Origin: Kosakonia sp. SMBL-WEM22
Lineage (GTDB): Bacteria; Pseudomonadota; Gammaproteobacteria; Enterobacterales; Enterobacteriaceae
Direction: 5' to 3'
Assembly (NCBI RefSeq): GCF_014490785.1
Contig: NZ_CP051488.1
Coordinates: forward strand, 2,914,001-2,978,000
Length of the DNA stretch: 64,000 bases
The first letter of the stretch is position 1, and each line of letters starts with the position of its first letter. The notes under the pieces were generated by a model that saw only the letters and a list, made by a program, of their open reading frames with translations, made no database searches and was not told the origin of the DNA. Of the stretch, positions 18,424 through 27,866 are shown in pieces. The translations under genes and the position numbers were made by a program.

Positions 18424-18813
18424 TCACATGCCAAGTTTCTCGAAGATCTTGCCAAGCTTCTCTTCGAGGGTTGCCGCCGTAAACGGTTTCACCACATAGC
18501 CGCTCGCACCCGCCTGCGCTGCCGCGATGATGTTCTCTTTTTTCGCTTCGGCCGTGACCATCAGCACCGGCATCGAGGCCATGTTGCTGTCTGCACGAAT
18601 GGTTTTAAGCAGTTCCAGACCGTCCATGTTTGGCATGTTCCAGTCAGAGATGACGAAACCAAAACCACCGGCCTGGAGTTTATTGAGCGCATCAACGCCG
18701 TCTTCAGCTTCTTCGACGTTGTTGAATCCCAGCTCTTTTAACAGGTTGCGCACAATTCGACGCATCGTGGAAAAGTCGTCCACAACCAGAAATCTGAGCT
18801 CTTTATCCGCCAT
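18424..18813 (-). CDS. cheY: CheY, chemotaxis response regulator
   Basis: A 129-residue single-domain response regulator; when phosphorylated by CheA it binds the flagellar switch and promotes tumbling. The phosphorylation site is Asp57 in FVISDWNMPNMDG, with the acidic pair in VVDDFSTMRR, the conserved Thr in VTAEAKKEN and the Lys in VVKPFTAATL. All switch residues are present and the length is exactly that of E. coli. Confidence 0.98.
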   Translation of the reverse strand: MADKELRFLVVDDFSTMRRIVRNLLKELGFNNVEEAEDGVDALNKLQAGGFGFVISDWNMPNMDGLELLKTIRADSNMASMPVLMVTAEAKKENIIAAAQAGASGYVVKPFTAATLEEKLGKIFEKLGM

Positions 18814-18829
18814 ATAACTTCACTCCTCG

Positions 18830-19879
18830 TTAAATACGTATTGCCTGTCCGGCACTGATTTTCGCCAGCATCTGCTGGCTTACCTGGCTAAGATCGACCA
18901 CTTCGCTGACGCCACCCATATTGATGGCCTCACGCGGCATGCCGAACACCACACAACTTGCTTCGTTCTGTGCGATGGTCCAGGCGCCCGCCTGGTGCAT
19001 CGCTAACATTCCGGCGGCGCCATCGTTGCCCATCCCCGTGAGAATAACGCCCACGGCGTTGCGCCCCGCATGTTTCGCCACCGAATGAAACAACACATCT
19101 ACCGATGGCCGGTGCCGGTTTACCGGCGGACCATCGTGAATTTTAATCTGGTAGTTGGCACCGCTGCGGGCCAGCTCCATATGCTTGTCACCGGGTGCTA
19201 TATAAGCATGCCCCGGTAATACACGCTCACCATCTTCCGCCTCTTTTACGCTGATCTGACACAGTTTATTTAGACGTTCAGCGAACGAGCGGGTAAAGCC
19301 CGGCGGCATGTGTTGAGTAATCAGAATACCCGGACTTGAGAGCGGCAATGGCTGGAGTACATGGCGAATTGCCTCTGTTCCGCCCGTTGACGCGCCAATG
19401 ACCAACAATTTTTCCGAACTGAGCAGCGGACCGGCTTTCAACGTTGCCGGTGCCGGCATCGGTTTATGCGCCGCGATACGGGCGCGCGATGCGGTGCGCA
19501 CCTTTTCAGCGATCATTTCGCTATAGGCCAGCATGCCTTCGCGAATACCGATTTGCGGTTTGGTGACGAAATCAATCGCCCCCAGCTCCAGCGCGCGCAG
19601 CGTCACTTCTGAGCCTTTACCGGTCAGCGAGGAGACCATCACTACCGGCATCGGACGCAGACGCATCAGTTTTTCAAGAAAATCCAGCCCATCCATGCGC
19701 GGCATTTCCACGTCCAGGGTTAAGACATCCGGATTGAATTTTTTAATCAAATCCCTTGCCACCAGCGGATCTGGCGCGGTTGCTACCATCTCCATATCGC
19801 TGTGGCTATTGATAATTTCGGTCATGATTTGCCGCATCAATGCGGAATCATCGACGGACAACACCCTGATTTTACTCAT
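18830..19879 (-). CDS. cheB: CheB, receptor methylesterase/deamidase
   Basis: A 349-residue protein that demethylates and deamidates chemoreceptors for adaptation. The N-terminal receiver domain has its phospho-Asp in LTLDVEMPRMDGLDF. The C-terminal esterase has the Ser nucleophile in VIGASTGGTEAI, the His in LITQHMPPGFT, and the Asp in ILTGMGNDGAAGM. It overlaps the cheR stop by four bases. Confidence 0.97.
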   Translation of the reverse strand: MSKIRVLSVDDSALMRQIMTEIINSHSDMEMVATAPDPLVARDLIKKFNPDVLTLDVEMPRMDGLDFLEKLMRLRPMPVVMVSSLTGKGSEVTLRALELGAIDFVTKPQIGIREGMLAYSEMIAEKVRTASRARIAAHKPMPAPATLKAGPLLSSEKLLVIGASTGGTEAIRHVLQPLPLSSPGILITQHMPPGFTRSFAERLNKLCQISVKEAEDGERVLPGHAYIAPGDKHMELARSGANYQIKIHDGPPVNRHRPSVDVLFHSVAKHAGRNAVGVILTGMGNDGAAGMLAMHQAGAWTIAQNEASCVVFGMPREAINMGGVSEVVDLSQVSQQMLAKISAGQAIRI

Positions 19880-20745
19880 GCTTTATCCTTACTCAGCGCA
19901 TAAACTGTTTGCCCACGCAGGCTAAACTCGCGCACGAGGTTGCTGAAATTCTCCGAATGCCCGGCAAACAGTAATCCGTCCGGTTTAAGCAGCGGAGCGA
20001 AACGATGCAGAATGTCCTGTTGCGTCGTTTTATCAAAATAAATCATTACGTTACGGCAGAAGATCGCGTCAAACGGCCCCGGCACGTTGTACTGCTTGTC
20101 CAGCAGGTTGAGAGTGGTGAACTCAACATAGTTCGCCAACTCCTGACGTACGCGGACCAGACCGGCGTGCGGCCCGGTGCCGCGCATAAAGTAGCGCTGC
20201 ATCTGCTGCGGTGAGAGGGTCTTCAGCTCATCGAGCCGGTAGATCCCACTGCGTGCTTTCTCCAGCACTTCGGTATCAATATCGCTGGCGAAAACTTTGA
20301 AGCGGCCAGGTGCCATCCCCAGCGCATCGGCGAGGGTGATCGCCAGCGAATAGGGCTCTTCCCCGGTCGAGGCCGCGGCGCTCCAGACCCGATACTCCCC
20401 TGTGCGCTTACGCGCATGCTCAGCCAGCACCGGGAAGTGGTGCGCTTCGCGGAAAAACGCGGTGAGGTTGGTGGTCAGCGAGTTGATAAACGCCTGCCAC
20501 TCGGCGCTGTTCTGGTTCGCTTCCAGCATGCTCAGATAGCGACCAAAATCATCTAACCCCAGCGTGCGCAAGCGGCGAACGAGGCGGTTGTAAACCATAT
20601 CGCGTTTATGGTCGGCAAGAACGATCCCGGCGCGCTGGTAAATCAATTGGCATATCCGACGGAAATGCGCATCGGAGAGCGCCAGGCGCTGGGTCATCTG
20701 CTGCAATATTGATGACGTTTGCCCGTTAGGGATAGATGTTGTCAT
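19876..20745 (-). CDS. cheR: CheR, chemoreceptor glutamate methyltransferase
   Basis: A 289-residue SAM-dependent methyltransferase that methylates receptor glutamates. The N-terminal helical domain is followed by VWSAAASTGEEPYSLAITL (SAM motif), FKVFASDIDTEVLEKA and FDAIFCRNVMIYFD. The pentapeptide-binding subdomain is present, matching the NWETF tail on the receptor next door. tar ends 125 bases upstream and no tap gene lies between, unlike in E. coli K-12. Confidence 0.97.
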   Translation of the reverse strand: MTTSIPNGQTSSILQQMTQRLALSDAHFRRICQLIYQRAGIVLADHKRDMVYNRLVRRLRTLGLDDFGRYLSMLEANQNSAEWQAFINSLTTNLTAFFREAHHFPVLAEHARKRTGEYRVWSAAASTGEEPYSLAITLADALGMAPGRFKVFASDIDTEVLEKARSGIYRLDELKTLSPQQMQRYFMRGTGPHAGLVRVRQELANYVEFTTLNLLDKQYNVPGPFDAIFCRNVMIYFDKTTQQDILHRFAPLLKPDGLLFAGHSENFSNLVREFSLRGQTVYALSKDKA

Positions 20746-20870
20746 AGCGCCTTCTCAACTCAGTTCAGGATGCAACGAGCACGGCTTTTGGCGGTGCCAC
20801 TTTTGTGGTGTGACATATTTTTCATCTTTATTCTGATACCGGGCGTTACCACCCGGCGCTGCAACCCTGC

Positions 20871-22532
20871 TTAAAACGTTTCCCAGTTCTCTTCTTTGCC
20901 AGCGGCAACCGCCCGGCTGCGCGTCGGCGCAAGCGTCGCGCTCATCGCCGGTTGCAGTACGGCCTGCGCTTTGCCCGCGGTGGCGGTCAGGCGGAAGGCG
21001 GATACGGCCTGCGTCAGTCGGCTCGCCTGCTCCTCCAGCGCCGCGGCAGCGGCCGCGGATTGCTGCACCAGCGAGGCGTTCTGCTGTGTGACGCGGTCCA
21101 TCTCGGAGACCGCCAGCGCCACCTGATCGATACCGCGGCTCTGCTCATCGGAGGCGGAGGCAATCTCGCCCATGATGTCATTGACGCGCGTTACGGCGTT
21201 GACGATATCGAGCATCGTCTCCCCTGCACTTCCAACCAGTACAGAACCGGTATCGACACGGGAGACAGAATCTTCAATTAAAGATTTGATCTCCTTGGCA
21301 GCGTTCGCACTTCGGCTGGCCAGATTGCGCACTTCGCCTGCAACTACCGCAAAGCCGCGGCCCTGCTCACCGGCGCGCGCCGCCTCCACCGCCGCGTTAA
21401 GGGCGAGGATGTTGGTCTGGAAAGCAATCCCATCAATAACGCTAATGATGTCGGCGATTTTCTGCGAGCTGGTGGCGATCTCATGCATGGTTTTCACCAC
21501 GCCATCGACTACTTTGCCGCCGCGCTCGGCGGTTTCAGAGGCGCTCTGCGCCAGCAGCGAAGCCTGACGGGCGTTCTCGGCGTTCTGTTTCACCGTTGCG
21601 GTCAGCTCTTCCATGCTGGCAGCAGTTTGCTCCAGCGCAGAGGCCTGCTCTTCGGTACGTGAGGAGAGATCATTGTTACCGGCGGCAATTTCGCTGGTGC
21701 CGGAGTAGATCGCATCCGACCCCTGGCGCACGTTGGTGACGGTGTCGATCAGCGCGGTTTGCATATGATCGACGCTCTGCGCAAGCTCGGTCATCTCGCT
21801 ACGCCCCTCGATACGCAACGTGTGGGTGAGATTACCACCAGCGATTTCACGGATATGGGCAATCACCGAGGAGAGCGGCGAGAGCAGAATACGGCGGATG
21901 CCATACCAGACGCCGGCCAACACAATCACCAGCGCCAGGGCGAGGATCGCCATCTGCCATTTGGCGAAGGTGTAGTCGCTGACGCTCTGCTCCCAGGCAT
22001 TACGGTAGAGGCTATCGCTCAGGGAGGCATAGTTGCTCATCGCCGCACCGAGGGCATTTTGCATCCCCTGGGTCGGCTGTGCGAGGAAGCTGTTCATGTT
22101 GCCGCTTTCGAGGAATTGCACCAGCTCGCTCAGGGCGGCGTGGTAAGTCTGGTACTTCTCATCAAGGCTCTGGCGCGCGCTCTCCATCTCCGGCATGGTC
22201 GGCAGCTGGCGGAACGCATCGTAGTGTTTGGCGGCATCAGCCAGCGACGCTTTTGCGCTGTTAAGCAGATCGGTTTTCGCACTGCTCTGCTGGTTGTTCG
22301 GGTCGAGCAGCATCCGCGCGGAGGAGCGGCTCAGGTTGATACGCGTTTGCAGCATCAGCTCCCAGGCTTTGCCCAGCTCTGTTTGTTGCATACGCAGATC
22401 GTTGGAGACCGCAAAACTTTGCTGGTTCTGTTTAAGCGACGAAAAAAAGAGTCCACCAGAGATGAGCTGTAACAGGGCAAAGACCACCAGCACACTCATA
22501 AGCAGAGTAACGACGCGGATACGGTTCAACAT
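20871..22532 (-). CDS. tar: Tar-type methyl-accepting chemoreceptor (aspartate)
   Basis: A 553-residue chemoreceptor, the same length as E. coli Tar. TM1 is at residues 7-30 and TM2 at about 190-212; HAMP and the cytoplasmic signalling hairpin follow (tip EIASASDEQSRGIDQV and the segment GIAFQTNILALNAAVEAARA). The aspartate-contact residues Arg64, Arg69, Arg73 and Thr154 are all kept, so aspartate sensing is likely. The C-terminal NWETF binds CheR/CheB. It has its own sigma-28 promoter, needed because a pilus operon separates it from cheW. Confidence 0.95.
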   Translation of the reverse strand: MLNRIRVVTLLMSVLVVFALLQLISGGLFFSSLKQNQQSFAVSNDLRMQQTELGKAWELMLQTRINLSRSSARMLLDPNNQQSSAKTDLLNSAKASLADAAKHYDAFRQLPTMPEMESARQSLDEKYQTYHAALSELVQFLESGNMNSFLAQPTQGMQNALGAAMSNYASLSDSLYRNAWEQSVSDYTFAKWQMAILALALVIVLAGVWYGIRRILLSPLSSVIAHIREIAGGNLTHTLRIEGRSEMTELAQSVDHMQTALIDTVTNVRQGSDAIYSGTSEIAAGNNDLSSRTEEQASALEQTAASMEELTATVKQNAENARQASLLAQSASETAERGGKVVDGVVKTMHEIATSSQKIADIISVIDGIAFQTNILALNAAVEAARAGEQGRGFAVVAGEVRNLASRSANAAKEIKSLIEDSVSRVDTGSVLVGSAGETMLDIVNAVTRVNDIMGEIASASDEQSRGIDQVALAVSEMDRVTQQNASLVQQSAAAAAALEEQASRLTQAVSAFRLTATAGKAQAVLQPAMSATLAPTRSRAVAAGKEENWETF

Positions 22533-22567
22533 GCAACAAACACCTTATTGATGAGTTATTAACGGTG

Positions 22568-22594
22568 TTATCGGCATCCGGCCTGGGAACTTTA
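22568..22594 (-). promoter_or_regulatory. Sigma-28 (FliA) promoter of tar-cheRBYZ
   Basis: On the minus strand, TAAAGTTC (22587-22594), exactly 11 bases, then GCCGATAA (22568-22575): nearly the perfect FliA consensus TAAAGTTT-N11-GCCGATAA. Expected start near 22562, about 30 bases before the tar ATG. It lies in the 90-base gap between the pilus tip gene and tar. Confidence 0.92.
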
Positions 22595-22622
22595 CATTTG
22601 CGAAAAGGAAATAAATTTGCGC

Positions 22623-23585
22623 TTAAAACACAATATCCACCGTTAAGGTGTCGCTGTAGGTTCCGCCAGGCGGTGTTGTCTGCGTCGTCAGCACCCGTGC
22701 GGTGTAGTTATAGGTGCGCAGCAGCCCATCGGCGCTCATCTGTGATGAGGCATCGCTGGCCCAGCGCTCCGCGCCGATACTGCCCCAACGGCTGGAGGTG
22801 CCGGCTTTGTAGATCTCATAACTGAGACGATTGGTGCCGCTCGCCATATTCCGCACATTTCCGTTGGCATAGAGACCGTTATTAATTCCGACAGTGTAAC
22901 TGCTCCCTTTAGTACAAGTAATGGAGACAGATTGCGAAACGGTTTGGAAATTTCTCACCAGCGGCGCGCTGCCAAAGTTGACGTTTGGCGCGCTAATAGT
23001 GGTGCAATCATTGGTAATGGTGCCGGTCAATTGCAAACTGGTCACCGCGGTGCCCCGCTGGGAGGATAAGCAGATACCAACCGCGCCCGCAGAACAGACG
23101 TTATACGCGACGCTGAAGTTAAGCGTAACCTGGTAAGGCCCGGCGCTGACATGTTGCCCCGGCACCGTAAGAAAGTAGAGCGGTAAGCTATAAGTGCGCG
23201 AGCCGAGCAGCTCCAGCAGCGCGGCACCGCTCCAGGTGTAGCTGTTACCGCCGATGTTCATCTCACTGTTATTCGCACAATTGGCCTGGCCACAGAGCCG
23301 CACCGGAATGGTATCGGTAATCGCGGTGTTATCAGTGCGCTTCATCGCTGCCCGGTTGGTTGCCGTTACCGTCGCCCCCGTCAGCGTTAAGGTGATGGAG
23401 TCATTGGTCAGCAGGTTGAGGATCGCATCGCAGCGCACCAGCAATCTGCCGGTGGTGGTTTGCGCCCCGGCGTTAAGGACAAAGGAGGTGACAGTACCGA
23501 AAGCGGCATTAACGGTGCTGACCGTACAGGCCGACCAGGCCGGGGCCGCACAGAGCAGCAGGAAAACGAAAAGTAACCGACGCAT
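22623..23585 (-). CDS. Csu-type pilus tip adhesin (two spore-coat-protein-U domains)
   Basis: A 320-residue secreted subunit corresponding to CsuE in layout. The signal peptide MRRLLFVFLLLCAAPAWSA ends at 19, followed by two tandem SCPU domains. The first has paired Cys residues near its start, and the second begins about CTTISAPNVNFGSAP. It ends in DTLTVDIVF, the typical terminal strand. Its ATG overlaps the usher stop (TAATG). In archaic pili the two-domain last-gene subunit sits at the tip and binds surfaces. No terminator is seen between it and tar. Confidence 0.85.
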   Translation of the reverse strand: MRRLLFVFLLLCAAPAWSACTVSTVNAAFGTVTSFVLNAGAQTTTGRLLVRCDAILNLLTNDSITLTLTGATVTATNRAAMKRTDNTAITDTIPVRLCGQANCANNSEMNIGGNSYTWSGAALLELLGSRTYSLPLYFLTVPGQHVSAGPYQVTLNFSVAYNVCSAGAVGICLSSQRGTAVTSLQLTGTITNDCTTISAPNVNFGSAPLVRNFQTVSQSVSITCTKGSSYTVGINNGLYANGNVRNMASGTNRLSYEIYKAGTSSRWGSIGAERWASDASSQMSADGLLRTYNYTARVLTTQTTPPGGTYSDTLTVDIVF

Positions 23586-25978
23586 TATGGACTCCTCTGG
23601 CAGGTAAGCGGCCCGTAAGTCTGCAATTTGTGTTCGGGGTTGGCGGCAAGGGTAAACTCGGCCCTGCACTCGCCCCCCTCCGGCAGACGGACAAACAGCG
23701 TATTTACGTTCTCAAGATTCTCCAGCCAGGCAATACCGTCATACCCGACCACCGCAGGCGCTTTCCCGGTGCGCTCCACCTGGCTGCCGACGGGGATCGC
23801 CAGTCCCTGCTCGTCATGGAGGATCACGCTGGCGACGCGCTCCTGCACCATCGGGAACTCAATCAGATATCCACTCTGGCGGCGCAGGGCGATTTTGCGC
23901 TCCGTATTCTTAAGCTGGGTATCGGCGGGAAGATTAAGGGTGTTGATGCTGTAACTGGCCGGATAGTAAGCCGACACACCGCTCACCAGCAGGTAGCCAT
24001 TCTTATCCGTTTCGCCCACCGGCTGGTTTTCATAGTTGACCGGTACACCCGCATGACCGCCGGTGCTGATCACCGCGAAGGCGTCGTTGATACGGTTAGC
24101 GGCAAACAGCTGACCGTCCATCAGCACCACCGCGCCAATGGTTTCCCCCCACCAGGTCATCTTGCCGCGCTCGCCGTAGCCACCCCCCTGCAACTCGACG
24201 TTGTTGTTGCGCCAGCCGAGCGTACCCTGCTGGTAACTTCTCGCCTGCGACTGGTGCGCCAGCGACATATTCCAGCTCAGGCCGCCGTCGGTCGGCATCG
24301 CATGGCTGTAGTTTACCCGCTGTGTCGAACCTGCATCCGGTGTTCTCTCCATACTGAAGGCAGCGCTGTCGCGCTCGCCAATCGGGATCTGCACCGAGAG
24401 GCCAAAGGTCCAGTCGCCCCGCTGATTATCGCGGCTGGCGGCAAGGTTCATGCTGCTCGAACCCCACAGGTTGCGGCTCCATGAGAGGTTCAGCAGCTCG
24501 GTTTTTTGGTTATCGAAACTGCGCACGCCAATCCACGCCGCGCCGATGTTGCCAAAATCGCCCATATTGAAGGAGAGCGAGTATTGGTCGGTATTGCGGC
24601 TGTAGCTGGCGATAGGCCAGCGTCCGTTCTGACGCATGTCGTTATAGCTGGCGCGCTGATCGTAAAGAGCAAGGTTGCCGAACTCGCGGTTGCGGCGGCT
24701 ATGTTGGGTGTTGATGCTGAACAGGCTGGTGTTGTATTGATAACCCCAGTTGAGCTGGTTACCGGCATCGCCGAACATCTGGCTCTCGCTCCAGGCGCCG
24801 TTCACCACGCCGAGGCGCCCCAGGCGGACAACCGCGCCTGCGCCGCCGAGCGCCAGCGATTCAGCCCCTTCGGCGTGCCCCTCCAGCGTTAACCAGTCGG
24901 TAACGCCATAGCGGTACGAGCCGCTGCCCACCAGCGGGCCATAATCAAAATTTTCAATGCCGTAGTTGCGCCGTAGCGAGCCGACAGTGATCGCCCCGTC
25001 GCTCAGCCCCGGCGTTAACAGCTCGCTGGCAACATAAAAAGGCAGTGTGGTGCTGACGCGCCGCCCGAGAGCATCGGTGGTGACCAGTACGGCATCCCCC
25101 GCACCGTTGATATAGGGCATATTGGTCAGGGTAAATGGCCCCGGCTGTAGCTGCCGGTTGCCGGCGCGGTAGCCGTTAATAAAGAGATCAACCGAGGTGG
25201 GCACCGCCGCTTCACCGGAGAAGGAGGGTAACGGCCAGGTGACGAGATCCGGACGCAGGGTGAAGTCGCGCCCGTAACGAATCCCGCCAACGCGCACGCT
25301 GCTGCTCCAGGTGAGGGCTTCAGAGATCACATCCCCCAGCTCCCACTGTGTGGCATCCTCCTCATTATTAAACATCAGCGAGGTGTCATACCGCATATAG
25401 CCCTCCTGCTGACGCAGGGAGCCGCTAAGCGTCTGGCGCAATGCGCCGGTTGAGGAGAAGACCGCGTTGCCAGAAAAGAAGCGGAACTCATTCCACAACG
25501 CCGCCTGGCTGCCAATATGTTCGGTAGTGCTGGTGTAGAGATCGTAATTGAGCACCGCGCCGCGGCCAAATTTTGGCTCGCTGCGTCGCCCCCCCTCATT
25601 AAACGAGGTATAGCGTGCCGGAACCCAGTCAGAGGGGACAAACAGCAGCAGCCGCTGCCCGGCGCTGTCATACTCCACGCGCACACCGGGCAGCGCAGAG
25701 ACATTCACCTCGCCCTCCGGCAGATGCTCCGGCGGCAGCCCGGCATGGAGCAGATCGGCACGCTTAAGAAAAAAATCGTTTAGCCGCCGCGTTACCGGCA
25801 CCACCTGCTGGGTGTCGTAATAGTTGATCACCAGCGCAAGGTGAAACTCCGCCTGCTGGTTGATGCTCTGCGCATCCGGCGGCGGGGGTAGACCGTCATC
25901 TCCCGGCTGCCCCCATGCCGCTGCACCTGGTAACATTATTGCGGCTACAATAATCAGTTTCCTGCTGACGACTGCCAT
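23585..25978 (-). CDS. Archaic (Csu-like) fimbrial usher
   Basis: A 797-residue outer-membrane usher matching CsuD-type proteins in size and order. A signal peptide (about residues 1-23) is followed by the N-terminal chaperone-binding domain (FHLALVINYYDTQQVVP), the beta-barrel with DLFINGYRAGNRQLQPGPFTLTN split around the plug, and C-terminal domains ending in YGPLTCQRSP. The family hallmark GYLLVSGVSAYYPASYSI is present. It overlaps the chaperone gene by 25 bases and the tip gene by one, so translation is coupled. Confidence 0.9.
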   Translation of the reverse strand: MAVVSRKLIIVAAIMLPGAAAWGQPGDDGLPPPPDAQSINQQAEFHLALVINYYDTQQVVPVTRRLNDFFLKRADLLHAGLPPEHLPEGEVNVSALPGVRVEYDSAGQRLLLFVPSDWVPARYTSFNEGGRRSEPKFGRGAVLNYDLYTSTTEHIGSQAALWNEFRFFSGNAVFSSTGALRQTLSGSLRQQEGYMRYDTSLMFNNEEDATQWELGDVISEALTWSSSVRVGGIRYGRDFTLRPDLVTWPLPSFSGEAAVPTSVDLFINGYRAGNRQLQPGPFTLTNMPYINGAGDAVLVTTDALGRRVSTTLPFYVASELLTPGLSDGAITVGSLRRNYGIENFDYGPLVGSGSYRYGVTDWLTLEGHAEGAESLALGGAGAVVRLGRLGVVNGAWSESQMFGDAGNQLNWGYQYNTSLFSINTQHSRRNREFGNLALYDQRASYNDMRQNGRWPIASYSRNTDQYSLSFNMGDFGNIGAAWIGVRSFDNQKTELLNLSWSRNLWGSSSMNLAASRDNQRGDWTFGLSVQIPIGERDSAAFSMERTPDAGSTQRVNYSHAMPTDGGLSWNMSLAHQSQARSYQQGTLGWRNNNVELQGGGYGERGKMTWWGETIGAVVLMDGQLFAANRINDAFAVISTGGHAGVPVNYENQPVGETDKNGYLLVSGVSAYYPASYSINTLNLPADTQLKNTERKIALRRQSGYLIEFPMVQERVASVILHDEQGLAIPVGSQVERTGKAPAVVGYDGIAWLENLENVNTLFVRLPEGGECRAEFTLAANPEHKLQTYGPLTCQRSP

Positions 25979-26718
25979 TGCTCATCCCGTGCGTTTATCG
26001 ATGCTTCCAGCGCCGATGGATTGCTCGCCCCGGCGGGCAGTGGCCAGCGCCGGGCACTGTGCGGCAGCACATAACCTAATAGCCCCTCCGCGACCTGCCG
26101 CATCTGCCCCCCCTGGCGTACGCGCACTTTGCTCAGACGGACGTGAATGCTGTCATCATTACGCACTTCGAGCTGCGCCTGGCCGCCCTCGCGTACCACG
26201 CGCCAGTGTAATTTTGCCGGTTGTACAAAAACGTGGTGCGCCCCTTCGCGCTCGGTCTTAACGCCCTGTCCATAGACAAATAGCGGGATCGAGTAGCGCA
26301 TCTGGAGCTTGAGGCCAATCTTCGGTTTGTTTGGATCGTCCGGCTGCGGGATCTCATCGACGATAATGCGGTAAGCCTGCTCTTTGCCGGCCGGGATCGC
26401 CGCCTGCTTAATCAGGCGAATCAGCTGCTTGCTGTCGGGTGCGATCTGCACAATCGGCGGGCTGGCAACGACGTCGCCCTGCTGCTGGTAGCGCTCAAGA
26501 CCGCCCTCTTGCGTCCAGCGGACAATGCGCACCTGCATGGTCGTGGGCGTTTCTCCCTGATTCTGGATCCACAACTCGGTAGCTTTTGTAGCTTCATCCA
26601 GCCAGGGATCGATCGGCCAAAGCAGAATTGTTGCCGCTGCCTGCGCATTTCCCGCTGCAAGGGTCAACGCCCCCGCCAGCAGACATCCTGCCGCGCGGCG
26701 GCCCGGGTTGACATTCAT
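25954..26718 (-). CDS. Archaic (Csu-like) pilus chaperone
   Basis: A 254-residue periplasmic chaperone that donates a strand to pilin subunits. The signal peptide runs to about residue 28 (GNAQA). The FGL/FGS-like two-domain immunoglobulin fold is suggested by TELWIQNQGETPTTMQVRIV, the conserved SKQLIRLI segment (Arg/Lys anchor for the subunit C-terminus) and YSIPLFVY. Its place between pilins and usher matches CsuC. Confidence 0.88.
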   Translation of the reverse strand: MNVNPGRRAAGCLLAGALTLAAGNAQAAATILLWPIDPWLDEATKATELWIQNQGETPTTMQVRIVRWTQEGGLERYQQQGDVVASPPIVQIAPDSKQLIRLIKQAAIPAGKEQAYRIIVDEIPQPDDPNKPKIGLKLQMRYSIPLFVYGQGVKTEREGAHHVFVQPAKLHWRVVREGGQAQLEVRNDDSIHVRLSKVRVRQGGQMRQVAEGLLGYVLPHSARRWPLPAGASNPSALEASINARDEQWQSSAGN

Positions 26719-26731
26719 TCCCTCTCCCTTA

Positions 26732-27286
26732 TCACCATGACAACGTCACGGTGAGTTGATCGCTGTAGGTACCCGCCGGGCTGAAGCCGGTGAGCTGCGC
26801 TGCGCCAAAAATGGCGAGCGAAATATTGTTGCTGTCGGTAATGGTGACCGGCACCGGCTGGTTAACGCCGATTTCCGTATTCGGCGCTAGCGTGCTGCTG
26901 GTATAGAGGCGGTACGGCACCCGCTCTGCGCCGCCGCTGCGCTGCATATTGCGCACCGTCGAATAGTAGTTGCCGCCGCTGATACTCATACTGAGCGCTA
27001 CGCCCGGCGTACACCCCAATGAGAGGGACGCATTAGGCACAAAAGCGCTGGTCACCTGTCCTCTTTCCACGCCCAAACGGGTGCCAAAATTGAGCGTGCC
27101 AAGCGCCGCGCCGCTACCGGTAACCACCGCACAACCGGGTGTGATGGTTGCGCCGACGGTAAAGGTCTGCGTCGTAATTGCCAGCGCAGCCGGTTGCGCG
27201 AGCATGCCCAGCACCACTCCTCCTGATAATGCGCGCAGCACTGTCCGGCCACCCTGGCGGGCGGCGCGCACACTCTCCCTTTTCAT
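26732..27286 (-). CDS. Csu-type minor pilin (spore coat U domain)
   Basis: A 184-residue single-domain SCPU pilin. A long signal region ends at PAALA (residue 36), then comes the donor-strand segment TTQTFTVGATITPGCAV. Paired Cys occur in GCAVVTG and LGCTPGV, and the terminal strand reads YSDQLTVTLSW. Located between the major pilin and the chaperone, it is probably an adaptor or minor subunit like CsuA or CsuB, but A. baumannii has one more pilin gene in its cluster. Confidence 0.85.
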   Translation of the reverse strand: MKRESVRAARQGGRTVLRALSGGVVLGMLAQPAALAITTQTFTVGATITPGCAVVTGSGAALGTLNFGTRLGVERGQVTSAFVPNASLSLGCTPGVALSMSISGGNYYSTVRNMQRSGGAERVPYRLYTSSTLAPNTEIGVNQPVPVTITDSNNISLAIFGAAQLTGFSPAGTYSDQLTVTLSW

Positions 27287-27296
27287 GGTCGGAGCT

Positions 27297-27866
27297 TTAG
27301 TACGTGACGCTCACGTTAATCACGTCGGTGTAGGTACCCGGCACCACGGTGACGCTGTTGCCGCCGCCTGTGATACGCCCGTAGAGGGTGTAGTTATCCA
27401 CGCCACCGGTGGTGGAGGCGCGAGGAATGTTGGTGTTGTTGGCAATAACGTTACTGAAGCCGCTATCGCTGTAGAGGCTGTACGCCACGCCACGGGTGGT
27501 ATCGGCGGTATTCACCAGATAGCGAGCCGGTGTGCCTGGTGTACCGACAACGTTGCCCGGCGCGGTGGAGTTAGTGTTGCCGGTGACCTGCACGGTGTAG
27601 TCGGTAGTGGTGCACTGCACCGTAAAGCTGTTACCGCCATTGGCACCGGTCAGCTGCGTGGTGAGCTGGGAGAAGGTTGCCGGGTGGGTACCGAAATCGA
27701 GGGTACCGAAGTTGATGCCGTTCTGGCTCGGCGAGCCGTTAATCAGGCACCCATTCGTCAGGGTCAATGTTGCGCCGATCGTCCCGCTACTGGTGACCGC
27801 CCAGGCACTTTGTCCGGCCACCATTAACGCACCGCCAGCCAGTACATAAAGAAGTTTTCTGTTCAT
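27297..27866 (-). CDS. Csu-type major pilin (spore coat U domain)
   Basis: A 189-residue secreted pilin: signal peptide MNRKLLYVLAGGALMVAGQSAWA, donor strand VTSSGTIGATLTLTNGC, paired Cys (NGCLING, VQCTTTD), Thr/Asn/Gly-rich body and terminal strand YTDVINVSVTY. As the first gene, with a good GGAG ribosome site, it is probably the CsuA/B-like rod subunit. Ten bases separate it from the next pilin. Confidence 0.87.
   Translation of the reverse strand: MNRKLLYVLAGGALMVAGQSAWAVTSSGTIGATLTLTNGCLINGSPSQNGINFGTLDFGTHPATFSQLTTQLTGANGGNSFTVQCTTTDYTVQVTGNTNSTAPGNVVGTPGTPARYLVNTADTTRGVAYSLYSDSGFSNVIANNTNIPRASTTGGVDNYTLYGRITGGGNSVTVVPGTYTDVINVSVTY

Noticed and set aside
22623..27866. Type 1 (FimA-like) fimbrial cluster
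   Set aside because: Subunits have spore-coat-U-type pattern, the order is pilin-pilin-chaperone-usher-two-domain tip, and the usher is Csu-like, so it is an archaic chaperone-usher system.
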